Assembly: GCF_904849725.1 (NCBI RefSeq) | Contig: NC_058518.1 | Span: 14,404,147-14,468,146 of the forward strand | DNA: 64,000 nt | Source: Hordeum vulgare subsp. vulgare | Taxonomy: Eukaryota; Streptophyta; Magnoliopsida; Poales; Poaceae | Direction: 5' to 3' | Shown here: positions 11,853 to 22,843 of the stretch, one piece after another | How positions within the stretch are numbered: position 1 is the first letter of the stretch | How the letters are laid out: every line of letters begins with the position of its first letter | The notes under the pieces: generated by a model | Told to the model about the DNA's origin: nothing | Seen by the model: only the letters and a program-made list of their open reading frames with translations | Databases searched by the model: none | Program-made: the position numbers and the translations under genes

Positions 11853-12390
11853 CTGCGAATGGCGTGGCCTCCTTTTTTTCTGCCTCCTCTTTGTCTCTGC
11901 GTGAACGAAGGAAAAAGAAGCATGAGCGGTGGATCCAGATATTTCGGCGGCCTCCGGCTTCGACGGTAAATCTGAAGAAGCATAAAGAAAATAAAGAACC
12001 GAACCAGACGTGGCAACCAAACTACGGTGGACACGCGGCAGCCCGTCACAGATCGAGCCTAGTGCTTCAAACTCATCAGATCGTGGCTACCTTAGTAGCT
12101 TTAATATATTGTTATTATATTGGACGTGAGGCATCGTCAATAATGTTATTATATTGGTACATTGTTTGTACGTTAGCCTTTCTGCTAGTTGTTGAAACAT
12201 TTCAAGAAAGGTAGTTCGTGGGATTTGAGTGCTAACTTAAGCAACATAAGTCTTGTACGAAGCAAATCAGTGTGTGCACGTACATGTTATTTGAACAACC
12301 TCTTTTGAAGAAAAAAGTAAATAGTTTTTTTAGAGATATACAGGGCATGTGGCACGTTTATTTTATGAGATATACATGGCACGTTACATT
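11853..12390. other. Right flank of the minisatellite, no gene seen
   Basis: Array-derived frames run out by about 12214. The sequence turns AT-rich after 12090. Nothing recognisable was found. Confidence 0.4.
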
Positions 12391-13190
12391 TACTAGTCGA
12401 ATGCCCGTACGGTGCCACGGGAGATATCAAAAAATAATGATGTTATCGATCAAATCATTGTACTATTCAATGTTGATGTGTTTACTTTGGAGTATAAGAT
12501 ATTATGATCATTTTGACTATAGCAAATACATTATTTATTTGGGTGTATCATATAAATTCTATGAGCTCTAAGTATTATGACTAATATATATTTATGGATG
12601 ACGACTTTCAAAGACTAAAATTGAATATGAAACTTAAGTGATAGCTCTTCTACTTTTGATAATTTGTTTCCTTCTCTGTGTCACATCATTTTATTTGCGT
12701 CGTAGACAAAAGCTTTATTGAAATAATGTGTCACCTGGTGTAGCTAGCAATGTATATCATCAGGATTCCATGTACAGTCTAGGTACATTAGCGAGCACCA
12801 TAAAGATTAGAGGCGCGTGCATGGCACGAGAAAGAAAAATTAATCACTAAATTTGACACTTTATTTTAAACAAAATAATTAGATATTAGATGACGCCAAT
12901 AAATAGTACTCCCTCCTTTCTAATACATTTTCTGGTTTTCATGGCACAATTTTAACATTTGGTTCAAGTCCCTCACAAATGGATCTAGTCACAAGTAGGT
13001 TTGTGGATCTCGTTTGTTGGCTGAGCTGGCAATGGATCTATTAAGTGGGCTTGGTTGGTAACTTTTTAGGCTGGTGCAATCGTGGCCCTAGCTCGAGTGA
13101 GGATGGGATTTTTTGATTGATAGCCGTCGTACGTGGGAGGAAGTCGAACCATCACGAACATTCGATTCTGCTTTAATAGCAGAGATAGTT
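12391..13190. mobile_element. Possible non-autonomous DNA element
   Basis: The left edge reads TTACTAGTCGAATGCCCGTACGGTGCCACGGG; only the pattern ACTAGT, GCCCGT, CACGGG matters. The right edge near 13165-13190 reads GATTCTGCTTTAATAGCAGA. Paired ends of this kind are common in grass repeats. The interior is AT-rich and non-coding. No convincing target duplication was found, so the boundaries are tentative. Confidence 0.33.
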
Positions 13191-13695
13191 TGGTGCACGT
13201 GTGTTGCCACAGAATAAATAAAATGACATACTAATTATCTATTTCAGATATCTGTCTAATGCGAGGGCGTAATTTCCATCAATATAGGAAGACATATCAA
13301 TTCTCGTTTCCACTTCTTTCATCCTCAACAGCCACCACTCCTTGAATGAAGGCACAGTGTCATGTTTTTCCTGCCTCACGTGTCCTGCCTCTCGTCCCCT
13401 TCCGCTTTCATGCTCTTCATTTAACCTTGTAACAAACCTAGTACTTCATACTCCTCGCATTGCCATGGAAGGAAAAATAGTGTAAACGTGCGTTTCTATC
13501 TTGTGGTTTTTCCATGTGTGTGATAACATAAGAAACTTATCTTGCTTCTTACTATTAGACTACCATACACCACTTTGACCCTAATGATGATGCCTTGACA
13601 TCGATTACAATATGGGTGCTCATAGATTGGCTTAGTTCTTGGTTACAAAGTTATTTGTCTTGTAGGGTTGATCACATACATATGCATGCAAAATA
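13191..13695. other. Spacer without recognisable features
   Basis: Short frames only. No repeats or element ends were noticed. Confidence 0.4.
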
Positions 13696-13699
13696 AGTA

Positions 13700-13990
13700 T
13701 TTAGAAAATGATTTCATTAACCAATGATCTCAGCGGAGTTGTTGGCAACCAATTGATACAAAGTCTGGGTTAGACTATAGCCAAAATACAAAAGCCCTAG
13801 CCGAATGGTACCCAAATTTCGCTATAGCATGGCCAACAGAATTAGATGATCAATGGTAGAACGGTCATCATGCAAGTACTCCTCACATTATGAGGCAGTA
13901 CAATACACCATAATCCGCCAAATAAAAATCACCAACATTGAGTGCTTGGATCAACATCTGTGAGTCCAACTCCAGAATATGGGAGAAAAG
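13700..13990 (-). pseudogene. RNase H (RVT_3-like) fragment
   Basis: On the minus strand the stretch reads as the C-terminal half of a plant LINE-type RNase H domain. Visible pieces are ELDSQMLIQAL, an ADYGVLY segment, then after a frameshift GHAIAKFGYHSA and a final SNPDFVS. In RVT_3 domains the D of the DSQ region is catalytic and the second block corresponds to the N/H..VAH.LA segment. At least two frame changes and several stops show it is dead. No flanking reverse transcriptase was found. It is a different sequence from the RNase H pair at 27.5 and 53.0 kb. Confidence 0.6.
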
Positions 13991-14546
13991 TCTGTGAGTC
14001 ATCTATCCGTTTAGAATCATGCACTTGCATAACAGCCTAATGAAATAAAAGGATTAGTTTCCTTGGAACACATACATAATGTAAATTTTGTGTTTCTATT
14101 GCAGTCGCTTTTGTACTTTTGAAAGAATTCATAGTGCTATTGGGACTAACACATTTTTTATTTGCTTCATACTCACATAATTTATAAATAATATTATATG
14201 TTTCAAATGTAAAGAAATACCTTTTCATGCCCATACTAAAGTTCACATGCTAGCTTTTCATTTTCCTGTAAACTCAGAGCATAATCTCACATAAAGGCAC
14301 TATAGAACAAAACCCGATGCAAGTTTGTAGTGAACACATAAAAAAAATCTTTTCTATCAATTTTTGTTAACCACTGGTAACTACAATATGATTACTAATT
14401 CAACTCCTCAATTTGGAGCTAGAACTGAATTTTCGTAAGGTGGTTGAAAGAACAATGGTATCAATAACGCTATTAAGTTAGGAAAGCAGAACAATATTGA
14501 TACACTGCTACATTGTTTTAGTTTATTAAAACCCAATAATGCTAAT
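13991..14546. other. AT-rich spacer
   Basis: No gene or element was recognised. The left boundary of the Copia gag remnant falls at its right end. Confidence 0.4.
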
Positions 14547-15322
14547 TCATTTGAAGTTACCGCGAGAGGAATCACCACCACGATGCCCTCGGCCACGAGA
14601 GAAACCTCGAGAGCGAGAGCCGCTGCCACGGCCTCTGGAGGCGGAGTTGGCCGATGACTTGAATCCGCCTGTGGAGCCGTTGGAGCCGTTGTATTGCGCC
14701 ATGCGCTGATCGAAGTTGCTGAGCATGGCAAAGAGCTCGTCAAGGGTTACCGGTGTGACGCGAGCATCCAAAGCAGAGATCAGAGGTTGGTAGTCTTGAT
14801 CAAGCCCGTGGATGATGTAGGACATGAGCTCGTCGTCTTGGATGGCTTTGCCGGCTGCTGCAAGTTCGTCCGCAAAGCCCCACATGGTGGCGAAGTATGA
14901 GGCCACCGGCTGGTTCCCCTTTTGCGCGTTGATCAACGCAGTTCTTATGTTGTTGACGCGGCTGAGTGATTGTGACGAGAACATGTTCGCCAGGGCCACC
15001 CATAGATCGCGCGCCGTGGTGATCGTGGTCACTGTGACGAGCACCTCTTTGGAGAGGTTCTGGAGCAGTTACCTAGGACCTGCTGGTCTTCCCTCACCCA
15101 GGACGAGGGTAGAGGATTTGCCTCAGAATGTTCCTTCCCGGCTGTGTCCTTGGTGGTCAGGACTTTGGCCGGTTCGAGAGCCGTGCCGTCGACGTAGTGG
15201 AAGACGTCGGCGCCCCGCAGCTGCGGCGTGATTTGTGTCCGCCACAGGATGTAATTGGTGTGGGAGACTTTCTCTGGAACCCCGCCGTTGAGCATCGGCT
15301 GATGGGAGGTGGAGGAAGACAT
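14547..15322 (-). pseudogene. Copia gag remnant (UBN2-like) with RG-rich tail
   Basis: The minus strand encodes a Copia-type gag. The N-terminal part starts at 15322 with MSSSTSHQP and includes NYILWRTQ. After a frameshift near 15030-15060 the central capsid-like helical region continues with ARDLWVAL, FATMWGFADEL and SYIIHGL. The C-terminal part is rich in RG (GRGSGSRSRGFSRGRG) and ends at a stop at about 14547. In intact relatives a CCHC zinc knuckle follows an RG-rich stretch like this. Here it is missing together with protease, integrase and RT, so the element is truncated just upstream of the knuckle. Its LTR and primer site lie immediately upstream. Confidence 0.8.
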
Positions 15323-15390
15323 GTCGATTGTGCGCTTTTGGTGGAGATGGGATTGCTAGGTTTAATGGAGGAAGGTAGCTCTCATTACCA

Positions 15391-15579
15391 TGTGCGACAA
15401 TGGAGGAAACGTCTTAGCCTTTAGGCCGACGTGCTGCATGTTTATATAGGAGGTTGCAAGCCTCCATATATGCGTACAGGATAGATGTTTGAGATACAAT
15501 CTTGTAGGAGAAGGAAACTAGGAGATAGAAGTATAAAAGAGTTACAAGCGTATCTATCTATATCTCCTTCGGTTTAACA
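15391..15579 (-). mobile_element. 5' LTR of the Copia remnant, about 189 bp
   Basis: In minus orientation the LTR starts TGTTAAACC at 15579 and ends GTCGCACA at 15391, with TG and CA borders. A TATA-like CCTATATAAAC lies near 15450. Next to the inner edge is TGGTAATGAGAGC, a degenerate form of the initiator-Met tRNA primer site TGGTATCAGAGC, and the gag start follows about 70 bp later. No matching 3' LTR was found. Confidence 0.72.
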
Positions 15580-16540
15580 TCACATGCGGTTGAGATATAT
15601 CTCGTTTAACAATTTGCACAGGAGAATCCAGGTGCTCCAGATCCATCTCCTTCTTGATCGGCGAGGGAGAAGAAGAGGTGTTGCCGGTGTTGCTTGTTGG
15701 CTACCACATCTCCGGCGCGTTAGTACGAAAGGGCCTTTCCCTCCCATTCACAAAAATTTTGTCCGCAGATTCTTAGCTCACGCCTGCTCCGGGAGGGAGC
15801 GGCGACATGCCCTCAACTCGCGGCAGTGTGCGTGTGTGGTCGTTTCCCCACGGAGAGGAATGTATTTTTATTCTTTGTTGGGGTTTGTTCTACCATTGGC
15901 AATCCTTAATAGATCTGGGTTTTTCTCGCAAATAAAATCACCATAGATTTATAAAGTTTACCGTCTCATTTAGCCCGAAACTAGCTCAAGATCGATTCGA
16001 GATCGTTACAAGCTAAATATAAGTCATGTTTTATATCTCATTCTTAAGCTTTCCTGAATTTGAACTCACTCAAACTTTAATATGAGTTAAGTTGAGCCAA
16101 CTACAACTTTCTTGAACTCTACTCATTTGCAGCACTAGTGTTGCCCGTCTGGTCGATAGCCTCCACGCTGGGATGTGGACGGTCAACGATGCCTCGCGCA
16201 TCTGCCCCAACTGTCACGCGAATGTTCGTGCATGGGTCCGGTTTTTTTAAATCCTCATCTAATATGTATAGTCCCAGTCCACCACCCCATTCATAGCCGA
16301 AATTGCAGCCACCTCGCTCCTCCCCACTCCTGCCACTGCCTCCACCGACGGCCATGCCCGCAGCGCCCCCCTCCTCTAGTACCTTCTCTGTGTTAATCGT
16401 GACCGCATTGGCTCCCTCCCCCACAGGCGTTCCCACGGTGCGTTTGTGGCGTGGCCGTGGCGGTTGTTGGCTGGGCCTCCCGCGCGCACCACCGATCTGG
16501 TTACCATCCCTAGCTTTCATCATCTACAGTATTCATCATG
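15580..16540. other. Spacer, GC-rich in part, no gene supported
   Basis: Frames at 15584-15946 and 16119-16608 are open on both strands in GC-rich sequence, but neither protein is recognisable. Confidence 0.4.
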
Positions 16541-18565
16541 ACTTCCCCACCGACCAGAGAATCACGGCTCGGGCTACCCATTTTGGCACCTTGACGATGA
16601 GTACCTAGCTACTGCACGACTTTACAGTTTTTCTTCTACTGGATTTTATTTTACAAGGCCGTCAATCCAATTCACTTATTTTACCTCATTTTATCCATTT
16701 TCCCAAAGTCTATAAGGCCCAATAACCAATCCAATTCCTTCTTAACAAAAACCTTGGTACTGAATTTATTCAGGACAATGAGAACATGTATAACTCGAAT
16801 TCAGCAGGAATTTCACTGAAATTTTCAAACTTCAGGAAATAGCACTTATATATATATATGAAATAAAAATTGTCATTCCATTCGGAGCCCTTTCGGGTTT
16901 AGAGTTTGTCTTCTACAAACATGTATAACTGGAATTCAGCAGGAATTTCACTGAAATTTTCAAACTTCAGGAAATAGCACTTATATATATAAATGAAAGA
17001 AAAATTGTCATTCCATGCGGAGCCCTTTTGGGTTTGGAGTTTCTCTTCTACGACTATGTACCATGAGTCCCAAACTAAATGGTCACAAAGAAGAATATTT
17101 CATCGTTTAAGCTTGATTCGTAAAATAAGCTTCATTGAAATCAATAGATCGTCACTATGTTTTTCGTACAACAAATTGTTACTAATTTTTTCTGAAGAGA
17201 GTGTCAGTACTTTATTAATTATAAGCAACAAATGAGACTTCATTTGATTTGTGCACCCGCATGTTCTTTTGCTGTGGCCGGGGGGAGGTCTCCAAAGTCG
17301 CTCAATGAGATGGGGAAGGCCATCTTGCGCCATTGAAATCATATTTTCCGATGGGATCTTGAACGCTTTCTTGACAGGGGGGAACCTATGCGTCGACTAG
17401 CCTTCTGGAGCTTTCGACTATGAATATGTTTACGTGCTTTCAGAGATTGGGTAGCGGCATGGATGCCAATTAGAGAGAACAATAGCAAAACGACGTCCTT
17501 TCTGTAGCCCATCGAGGAGAAGGTCCTCCACCCATCTCAAAGTTGGTCTCACTGCTTGTTTGATATAGCAAAGTTCGGCCAGACGGCCGTAGAGACAAAG
17601 TCAATCATCACATCGGAGATTGGTCTACCTTCAGAAGGAACCAAGACTCGCATCTATCATTGACCTCCAAGTGGAATTTCCGATGTATCCCATTTCCAAA
17701 AGATGTTCCGATTGAACTGCATGTACCAAATATTGATTTGGTGAATTTATCTTGCTCTATGGACTTTGTCTATGGTGTAAATTGTTAGGTTGCGCGTGTT
17801 TTTGTAGTTTCAAGCAAAGCTTACATGAGAGAAGTAGACATTTGTAGACAAGATGCAGTTTGACTTCATTGCTTCACCAAACTTCATGTGCCTAGCATTG
17901 AATTTTCCCGCCTTCAAGTGTCTCCAGAGCTGTCGAGGAACTAGCATGTGTTTTTAGAACATAAATTGGTTTATTTAAATTAGAATGATACATTGCAATT
18001 TTTAATAACAGACTTTGAAGGACAGAAAAATTAACAACGCCTAACACGGGACGAGTTGTCGTTGACGAGAACTACCCACACCAAGAAGAGTATCGCTGTA
18101 GCAAGGAACGCAGTCACAAGGACTCAACCAAGGGAATCATCTTTGAGATTTTAAGCCACTAGGGCCACACGGGCTGTCCACCATCTGAAATAGATGAATG
18201 CACCTCGACCACGACAACAAAATTCTAAGATCACTGAGATCTTCATTAGCAAAGAACAAAACTGTCGTCTGCAACCGTTGGCAAGGAACAAAATTGTTAA
18301 CCATCTTGCAAACGAACCGCACACCAAATACCAAGATCTAAAGAGAAGTAACAAATCCGGAGACACGAAATCTCACAGGCCCTTCGTCGGAATCGGATTG
18401 GACATCATCGAGGCATGAAGATAACAGAGATACTTTATTCCAACACGCCATCACCTTGTCAACGTCGCCAAGAAAACAAAAACCTAGGGAGAAAGACAAA
18501 ACAGACAGATTGATTCCATTCTTGCTGCCTACAAGGCCACCAAACGGGGAAGAGAAGGGGGAGTG
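16541..18565 (+). repeat. Local repeat family, copy A
   Basis: The stretch is homologous to 20.92-22.84 kb plus 24.55-24.64 kb (copy B) and to 34.92-36.79 kb (copy C), same order and orientation. Shared landmarks include AGAGAATCACGGCTC near 16556, ATTATAAGCAACAAATG near 17220, TCAGAGATTGGGTAGCGGCA near 17440, CTTCACCAAACTTCATGTG near 17873, and CATCACCTTGTCAACGTCGC near 18449. It is a decayed non-coding sequence with short frames only. Copy A lacks the upstream LINE-plus-MULE segment present before copies B and C. Confidence 0.82.
16783..17052. repeat. Two-copy tandem duplication, unit about 135 bp
   Basis: The block starting AACATGTATAACT at 16783 is repeated at 16918 with a few substitutions. 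It includes TTCAGCAGGAATTTCACTG and GTCATTCCAT. The corresponding part of copies B and C has a single block. Confidence 0.88.
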
Positions 18566-18570
18566 AAAGG

Positions 18571-18735
18571 TAGGTCAAGATGACTAAACACCTAGCGTAT
18601 TATTGGACCGCCATCCAAACCGGTTGTAAGTATGCAATGGTGCTACCGTCTCCCACCGGTTACACCCAACAGCCAAAAGCTCCTTGGCTACCATATGACA
18701 GAGTAACAACCACATAGTCCTATTCAAATTAGTAA
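18571..18735 (-). mobile_element. LINE 3'-end fragment
   Basis: In reverse complement this stretch aligns by eye with the end of ORF2 and the 3' UTR of the LINE at 49.0-49.13 kb. Shared blocks are GGTTTGGATGGCGG, AGGTGTTTAGTCATCTT and a GCCAAGGAGCTT region matching GCCAGGGAGCTT. It is a separate, older, truncated insertion of a related LINE and is also present at 32.6-32.78 kb. Confidence 0.75.
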
Positions 18736-18874
18736 GAGTTTGTGTGTTAAATATTATGTCATTTTTGTCGTTCTAGGTAGCCAAAAGTAATGCACATAGT
18801 CCTATGCGACTATGTTCCATAGTACTTGACTCAACTTTGTTTAGTCACGTATCAAATAACATGTTAATACTATT

Positions 18875-20184
18875 GTGTAAATGGCACGGACGGTCATAGA
18901 TCTTGCACTGTGAGTGCAAATAAATAATGATACTTTCAAACCGAAAAACCCCGTCATAAAACTTGTGTTGCGGGTGCAGTGGGTCACACAGGCCATTTGA
19001 GAGCCAGCTAGCCGGTGTTTTTCCTTCTAACGGTCAAGCTAGACGCACATGAGGTCGGTTGGACACAAAAATTGGCACGCATCGCTCACATGAGTCGCTG
19101 GCCGGCCACGTTTTTAGCACAAAGGCCCCCCTGCCTTTGGAGGTAATGATGTATTGGCTTCATGCTTCCTTTGTTAGACCTTTTGTGTTTGTTGCCAATT
19201 GGAGAGGAAGCTGGTGGTGAAGCGGCCGGGTCGAGCTTGTTGTCGGCAAGTGAACTAGGGATGACGATGAGTCCCATTCTACATTGATACAACTTGGTAT
19301 GATATTATTAATTTATCGAATGGAGAATGATGATGATTTGTATGAGAAAGATATATATGATGTTGTGAAGGATGCTTTTCTTGCGGATGGGAAGAACATA
19401 CGAGCTGAGTATATATATGTACCTGGCACTTGAAGTTGTGTACTAAAATGTAGTCATCTACATGGCTTTTATTGTCTTTTGGTATAACTCATGTTATGAA
19501 CAAAATGTGATGAAATACTTTTGGAATCTTGTCATCATGTAATTTTTGCAAAAATAATTTTATGTACATGGATATTATGCACCCATCATACCAGAAGTTA
19601 TGTACTAAACTTTTGTCATCTACACAACATGAATTTCACTTTGAAATGAAAGCCAAAGTTCACTTCCTGCGAGGAGCTTCAGCTAGAACCCATGCCGCCA
19701 AGGCTCGACGTCTTGCTGCCACGTAAGTAGTGGGCCATGTTTCTGGCTAAGGGGTCAAGAGAGGAGGGCTAGCGATTCATGTTAGACTCAAGATTTATCG
19801 AATTTGGTTGGAAATTTGGGAATGAGAGAGGAGGGCTCCTTTTTAAAGAAATCAATTTGCAACACAACTCTTGTAATAAAACAATAAGGTCTTTTCTACA
19901 AAATAATCAGCCCCAACCAACCTTAATGTGTGTCGTGCGTCATAGCGCAATGGATAAAAAAGGGTAGCTGGCCGGTTTAGATGGCTTGTGAGATCTATTT
20001 GCATCCGCAACACAAGTTCTATGATGAGTTTTATTCAAAAATGGGGCAGCTGGCCAGTTCGGATAGCATATATGACCTATCTCCACCCGCAACGCAAGTT
20101 CTGTGATTGTTTTTCTGATTTGCAAGTACCATGACTTAAGTACACCCACATCGCAAGTTCTAGGACCACCAGTGACGTTTACTC
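18875..20184. mobile_element. Mutator-like element (MULE), non-autonomous, 1310 bp
   Basis: The element is flanked by identical 9-bp direct repeats, AATACTATT, at 18866-18874 and 20185-20193. Nine base pairs is the standard Mutator target-site length. The terminal inverted repeats start GTGTAAATGGCACGG on the left and GAGTAAACGTCACTG in reverse complement on the right, and agree at roughly 31 of 44 positions. Inside the arms a motif like CATAGAACTTGCGTTGCGGGTGCA recurs several times, giving long, iterated arms. No transposase is encoded. The middle contains a 37-codon frame (19320-19433) that is also open in the second copy but changes too freely to be called a gene. An orthologous copy with the same target duplication sits at 32920-34189. 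Confidence 0.88.
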
Positions 20185-20193
20185 AATACTATT

Positions 20194-22843
20194 CGAGGGC
20201 TAACGCTGAAGGCTACATGAATCATACGAAATAACAGCTTGGCGTGTATAAGTGCACTTGCAGTCGTGTGCTGGTTAGCCGTCAATCTTCTTTGTTGTGT
20301 GGTACTAGTGGCCGCTGGTAGTTATGGTATAAGTGGTGTGCCATCACATCTTTCATATTCTGTGAGATCACGATCCTATTTAATTTAGAGAGCTGGTTAG
20401 TTGTGTTCTATTGGCTGAAACGATTGGGTGGGCACGTGTGCGTGCGCGCTAGTCTTATGACAAAAATTGCAACACAAATTGATGACTGATTTACAAAGAT
20501 GGTTCATTTCGACCAAACTTTCTTGTTTTCCCCAAAGCAGGCAGGAGCTCTGCTTGCCAATTATCCATGGACACAAAAATATTCCACCAAACTTTGAACA
20601 TCACAAATTACCAGTACCTTTCTTTCAAGTTGAACATACAATACTTGATTTAGCAGTAGCATGCTGGTGCGAGCTTCCATCATCTTGTTCCGGTAAAACA
20701 AAATACAGACAACCATGGTATTTTGCATGAAAAAGAGTCGATTTTATTGACAAAAACCATGGTAATAAGCTCCATCTCATTCTTCCACTCAAACAGTCAC
20801 AAATGCCCCGAGAACAAAACAGAATATAACAAAACAGACCACCCTAAATAACAGAGGTTGTTGTCACTGTGCACAAACCTGCTTCCGTCCATTTTACGAT
20901 CATCTGTCGCTTGCCATACCTTCGCCACCGACTAGAGAATCACGGCTCAAGGTGCCCCTTTTATCACGCCGACGATGAGTAGGTCCAGCATGGATTATAG
21001 TGGGAAAGAAAATGTATAACGGAGAAGATTTGCCACAAACTCAGGAAACAACACATTCCCTTTTTTTTTACCAAACCGTCCATAAACCTTTTTTCTTATA
21101 GAACCTGGTAGTGAGGGGATTTTATTTTACAAAGCCGTCAAAAACAGCCAATCCCCTTGTTTTACCTGATTTTATCCATGCCTCCAAAGTACATAAGGCT
21201 AATACCCTAAAGAAACCTTAGGAATGAATTTATTCAGCATAATGGGAAGATCATGCATAACTAGAATGCAGCGGGAATTTCATTGAAATTCACCAACAAC
21301 TTTAGGAAATAGCCGATCTCCTTATATACTCCCTCCGTCCCAAAATCTTGTCTTAAGTTTGTCTAAAAATCGATGTATCTAAATACTAAAACTTGACTAG
21401 ATACATTCATATATACACAAATCTAAGACAAGAATTTTGGGGCGGAGGTAGTATGAATTAACAAACATTTATCGGCATTCCATACGGAGCCCTATCTCGT
21501 TTTTAAATCAGCATATTGTTACTATCTTTTTCGTATGATAGATCATTACTAAATGTTTTTAGACGGAGGGTTGGTATTTTATTAATTATAAGCAACAAAT
21601 GGATTTCATTTAATTTGGGCACCGGCGGCTCCTATTGCGTTGACGATGATTTCTTTTGTTGTGGTGGTAGGGAGGCCTCCAGAGTCGCACGATGCGATGG
21701 GAAGGCTAACTAGCGCCACTATCGTATTTTCCGATGGGATCTTGAACGCTTGCTTGGCTGGGGCACCTATGCATCGACTCGCCTTCTGGACCTTTCGAAT
21801 CTGAGCACGTTTATGTGCTTTCAGAGATTGGGTAGCGGCATGGATGCCAATTAGAGAAAACAATAGAAGAACGACCTCCTTTTTGTAGCCCGTCGAGGAG
21901 AAGCTCCGCCGGCCAACGGAAAGTGGGCGGCATCGCTTGTTTGTTATGGCAAAGTTCTGCCAGCTAGCCGCAGAGAAAAATTCAATAGTCACAACTGGGA
22001 AATTGGTCTGCCATCAGAAGGAACTAAGACTTGGATCTAACAATTGACCTCCAACTAAAATTTCTGATGTATCCCATTTCTAGCAGATGTTTCCATTCAA
22101 GTGCATGTGTCACACGTTGTGTTGGCGAATTTAGCTTGCTCTATGGACTTTGTCCATTGTGTGTTGTTACCTCACACATCTTTTTTTAGTTTCAAGCATT
22201 GTTTACATGAGAAAACTAGATATTTATTGACAAGATGTAAGCGAGACTTCAATGCTTCACCAAACTTTATGTGCCTAGCTTTCAATTTTTCTCCCTTCAA
22301 GCTAGTGTGGCCACAACTGTTGAGGAACTAACATGTTTTTTTAACTTTTAGAACATAAATTGATGTATTCAGATAAGAATGATACACTGCAATTTGTCAT
22401 AACAGACATTTAATGACAGAAAAATTGACAATGCCTAACACCGACGAGTTGCCTTGATGAGAACCACCCACACCATGAACAGTATTGCTGCAGCAAGGAC
22501 CGCCTTCACGAGGAGTCAACCAAGGGAATCCTCCTTGAATTTTTTAAGCCGTTAGATCCACCCGGGCTGTCCATCATCTTCGACCAATGAATGCACCTTG
22601 GTCACGACAGCAAATTCTTAGATGAGTGATATCTCCATTAGACAAGAAAGAAACTGTCGCATGCAACCATTGGGAAGGAAGAAAATTGTTGACCATCTTG
22701 CAATGAAACCACACACAACTACCAAGATCTTAAAAGAAGTCACAAGTTAGAGGACATGAACCCTCACATGACCTTCCCCGGAATTGGATTAGACGTCATC
22801 GAAGTATGAAGATACCACATAGACTTTATTCCAATACGCCATT
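20194..22843 (+). repeat. Local repeat family, copy B
   Basis: The stretch is homologous to copy C at 34.2-36.69 kb throughout and to copy A from about 20920 onward. It continues after the solo LTR at 24552-24640. A 128-codon minus-strand frame at 21606-21992 has no recognisable domain and is not open in copies A and C, so it is not called a gene. Confidence 0.85.
21327..21453. mobile_element. Stowaway-type MITE, 127 bp
   Basis: The edges are TA, with ends CTCCCTCCGTCCCAAAAT on the left and ATTTTGGGGCGGAGGTAG on the right, which are inverted repeats. The paralogous site in copy C, near 35352-35360, reads CTGATATATGAATT with no element, so the insertion postdates the B/C split. Confidence 0.93.

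Noticed and set aside
10817..12214. Long frames of 334-410 codons across the minisatellite on both strands, as candidate repeat proteins
   Set aside because: The frames exist in five of six readings because a stop-free 42-bp unit is repeated. The flanking residues show no domain, and one strand is no better than the other.
12907..12930. A CTCCCTCC-type start, as a third 5' MITE end
   Set aside because: No matching inverted end was found downstream, so it cannot be called an element.
19320..19433. A 37-codon frame inside the MULE, open in both copies, as a captured exon
   Set aside because: About nine amino-acid changes against one silent change between copies, and no recognisable domain. 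A Pack-MULE capture remains possible but is unsupported.
21606..21992. A 128-codon minus-strand frame in copy B
   Set aside because: The homologous positions in copies A and C are interrupted, and the translation shows no known motif.
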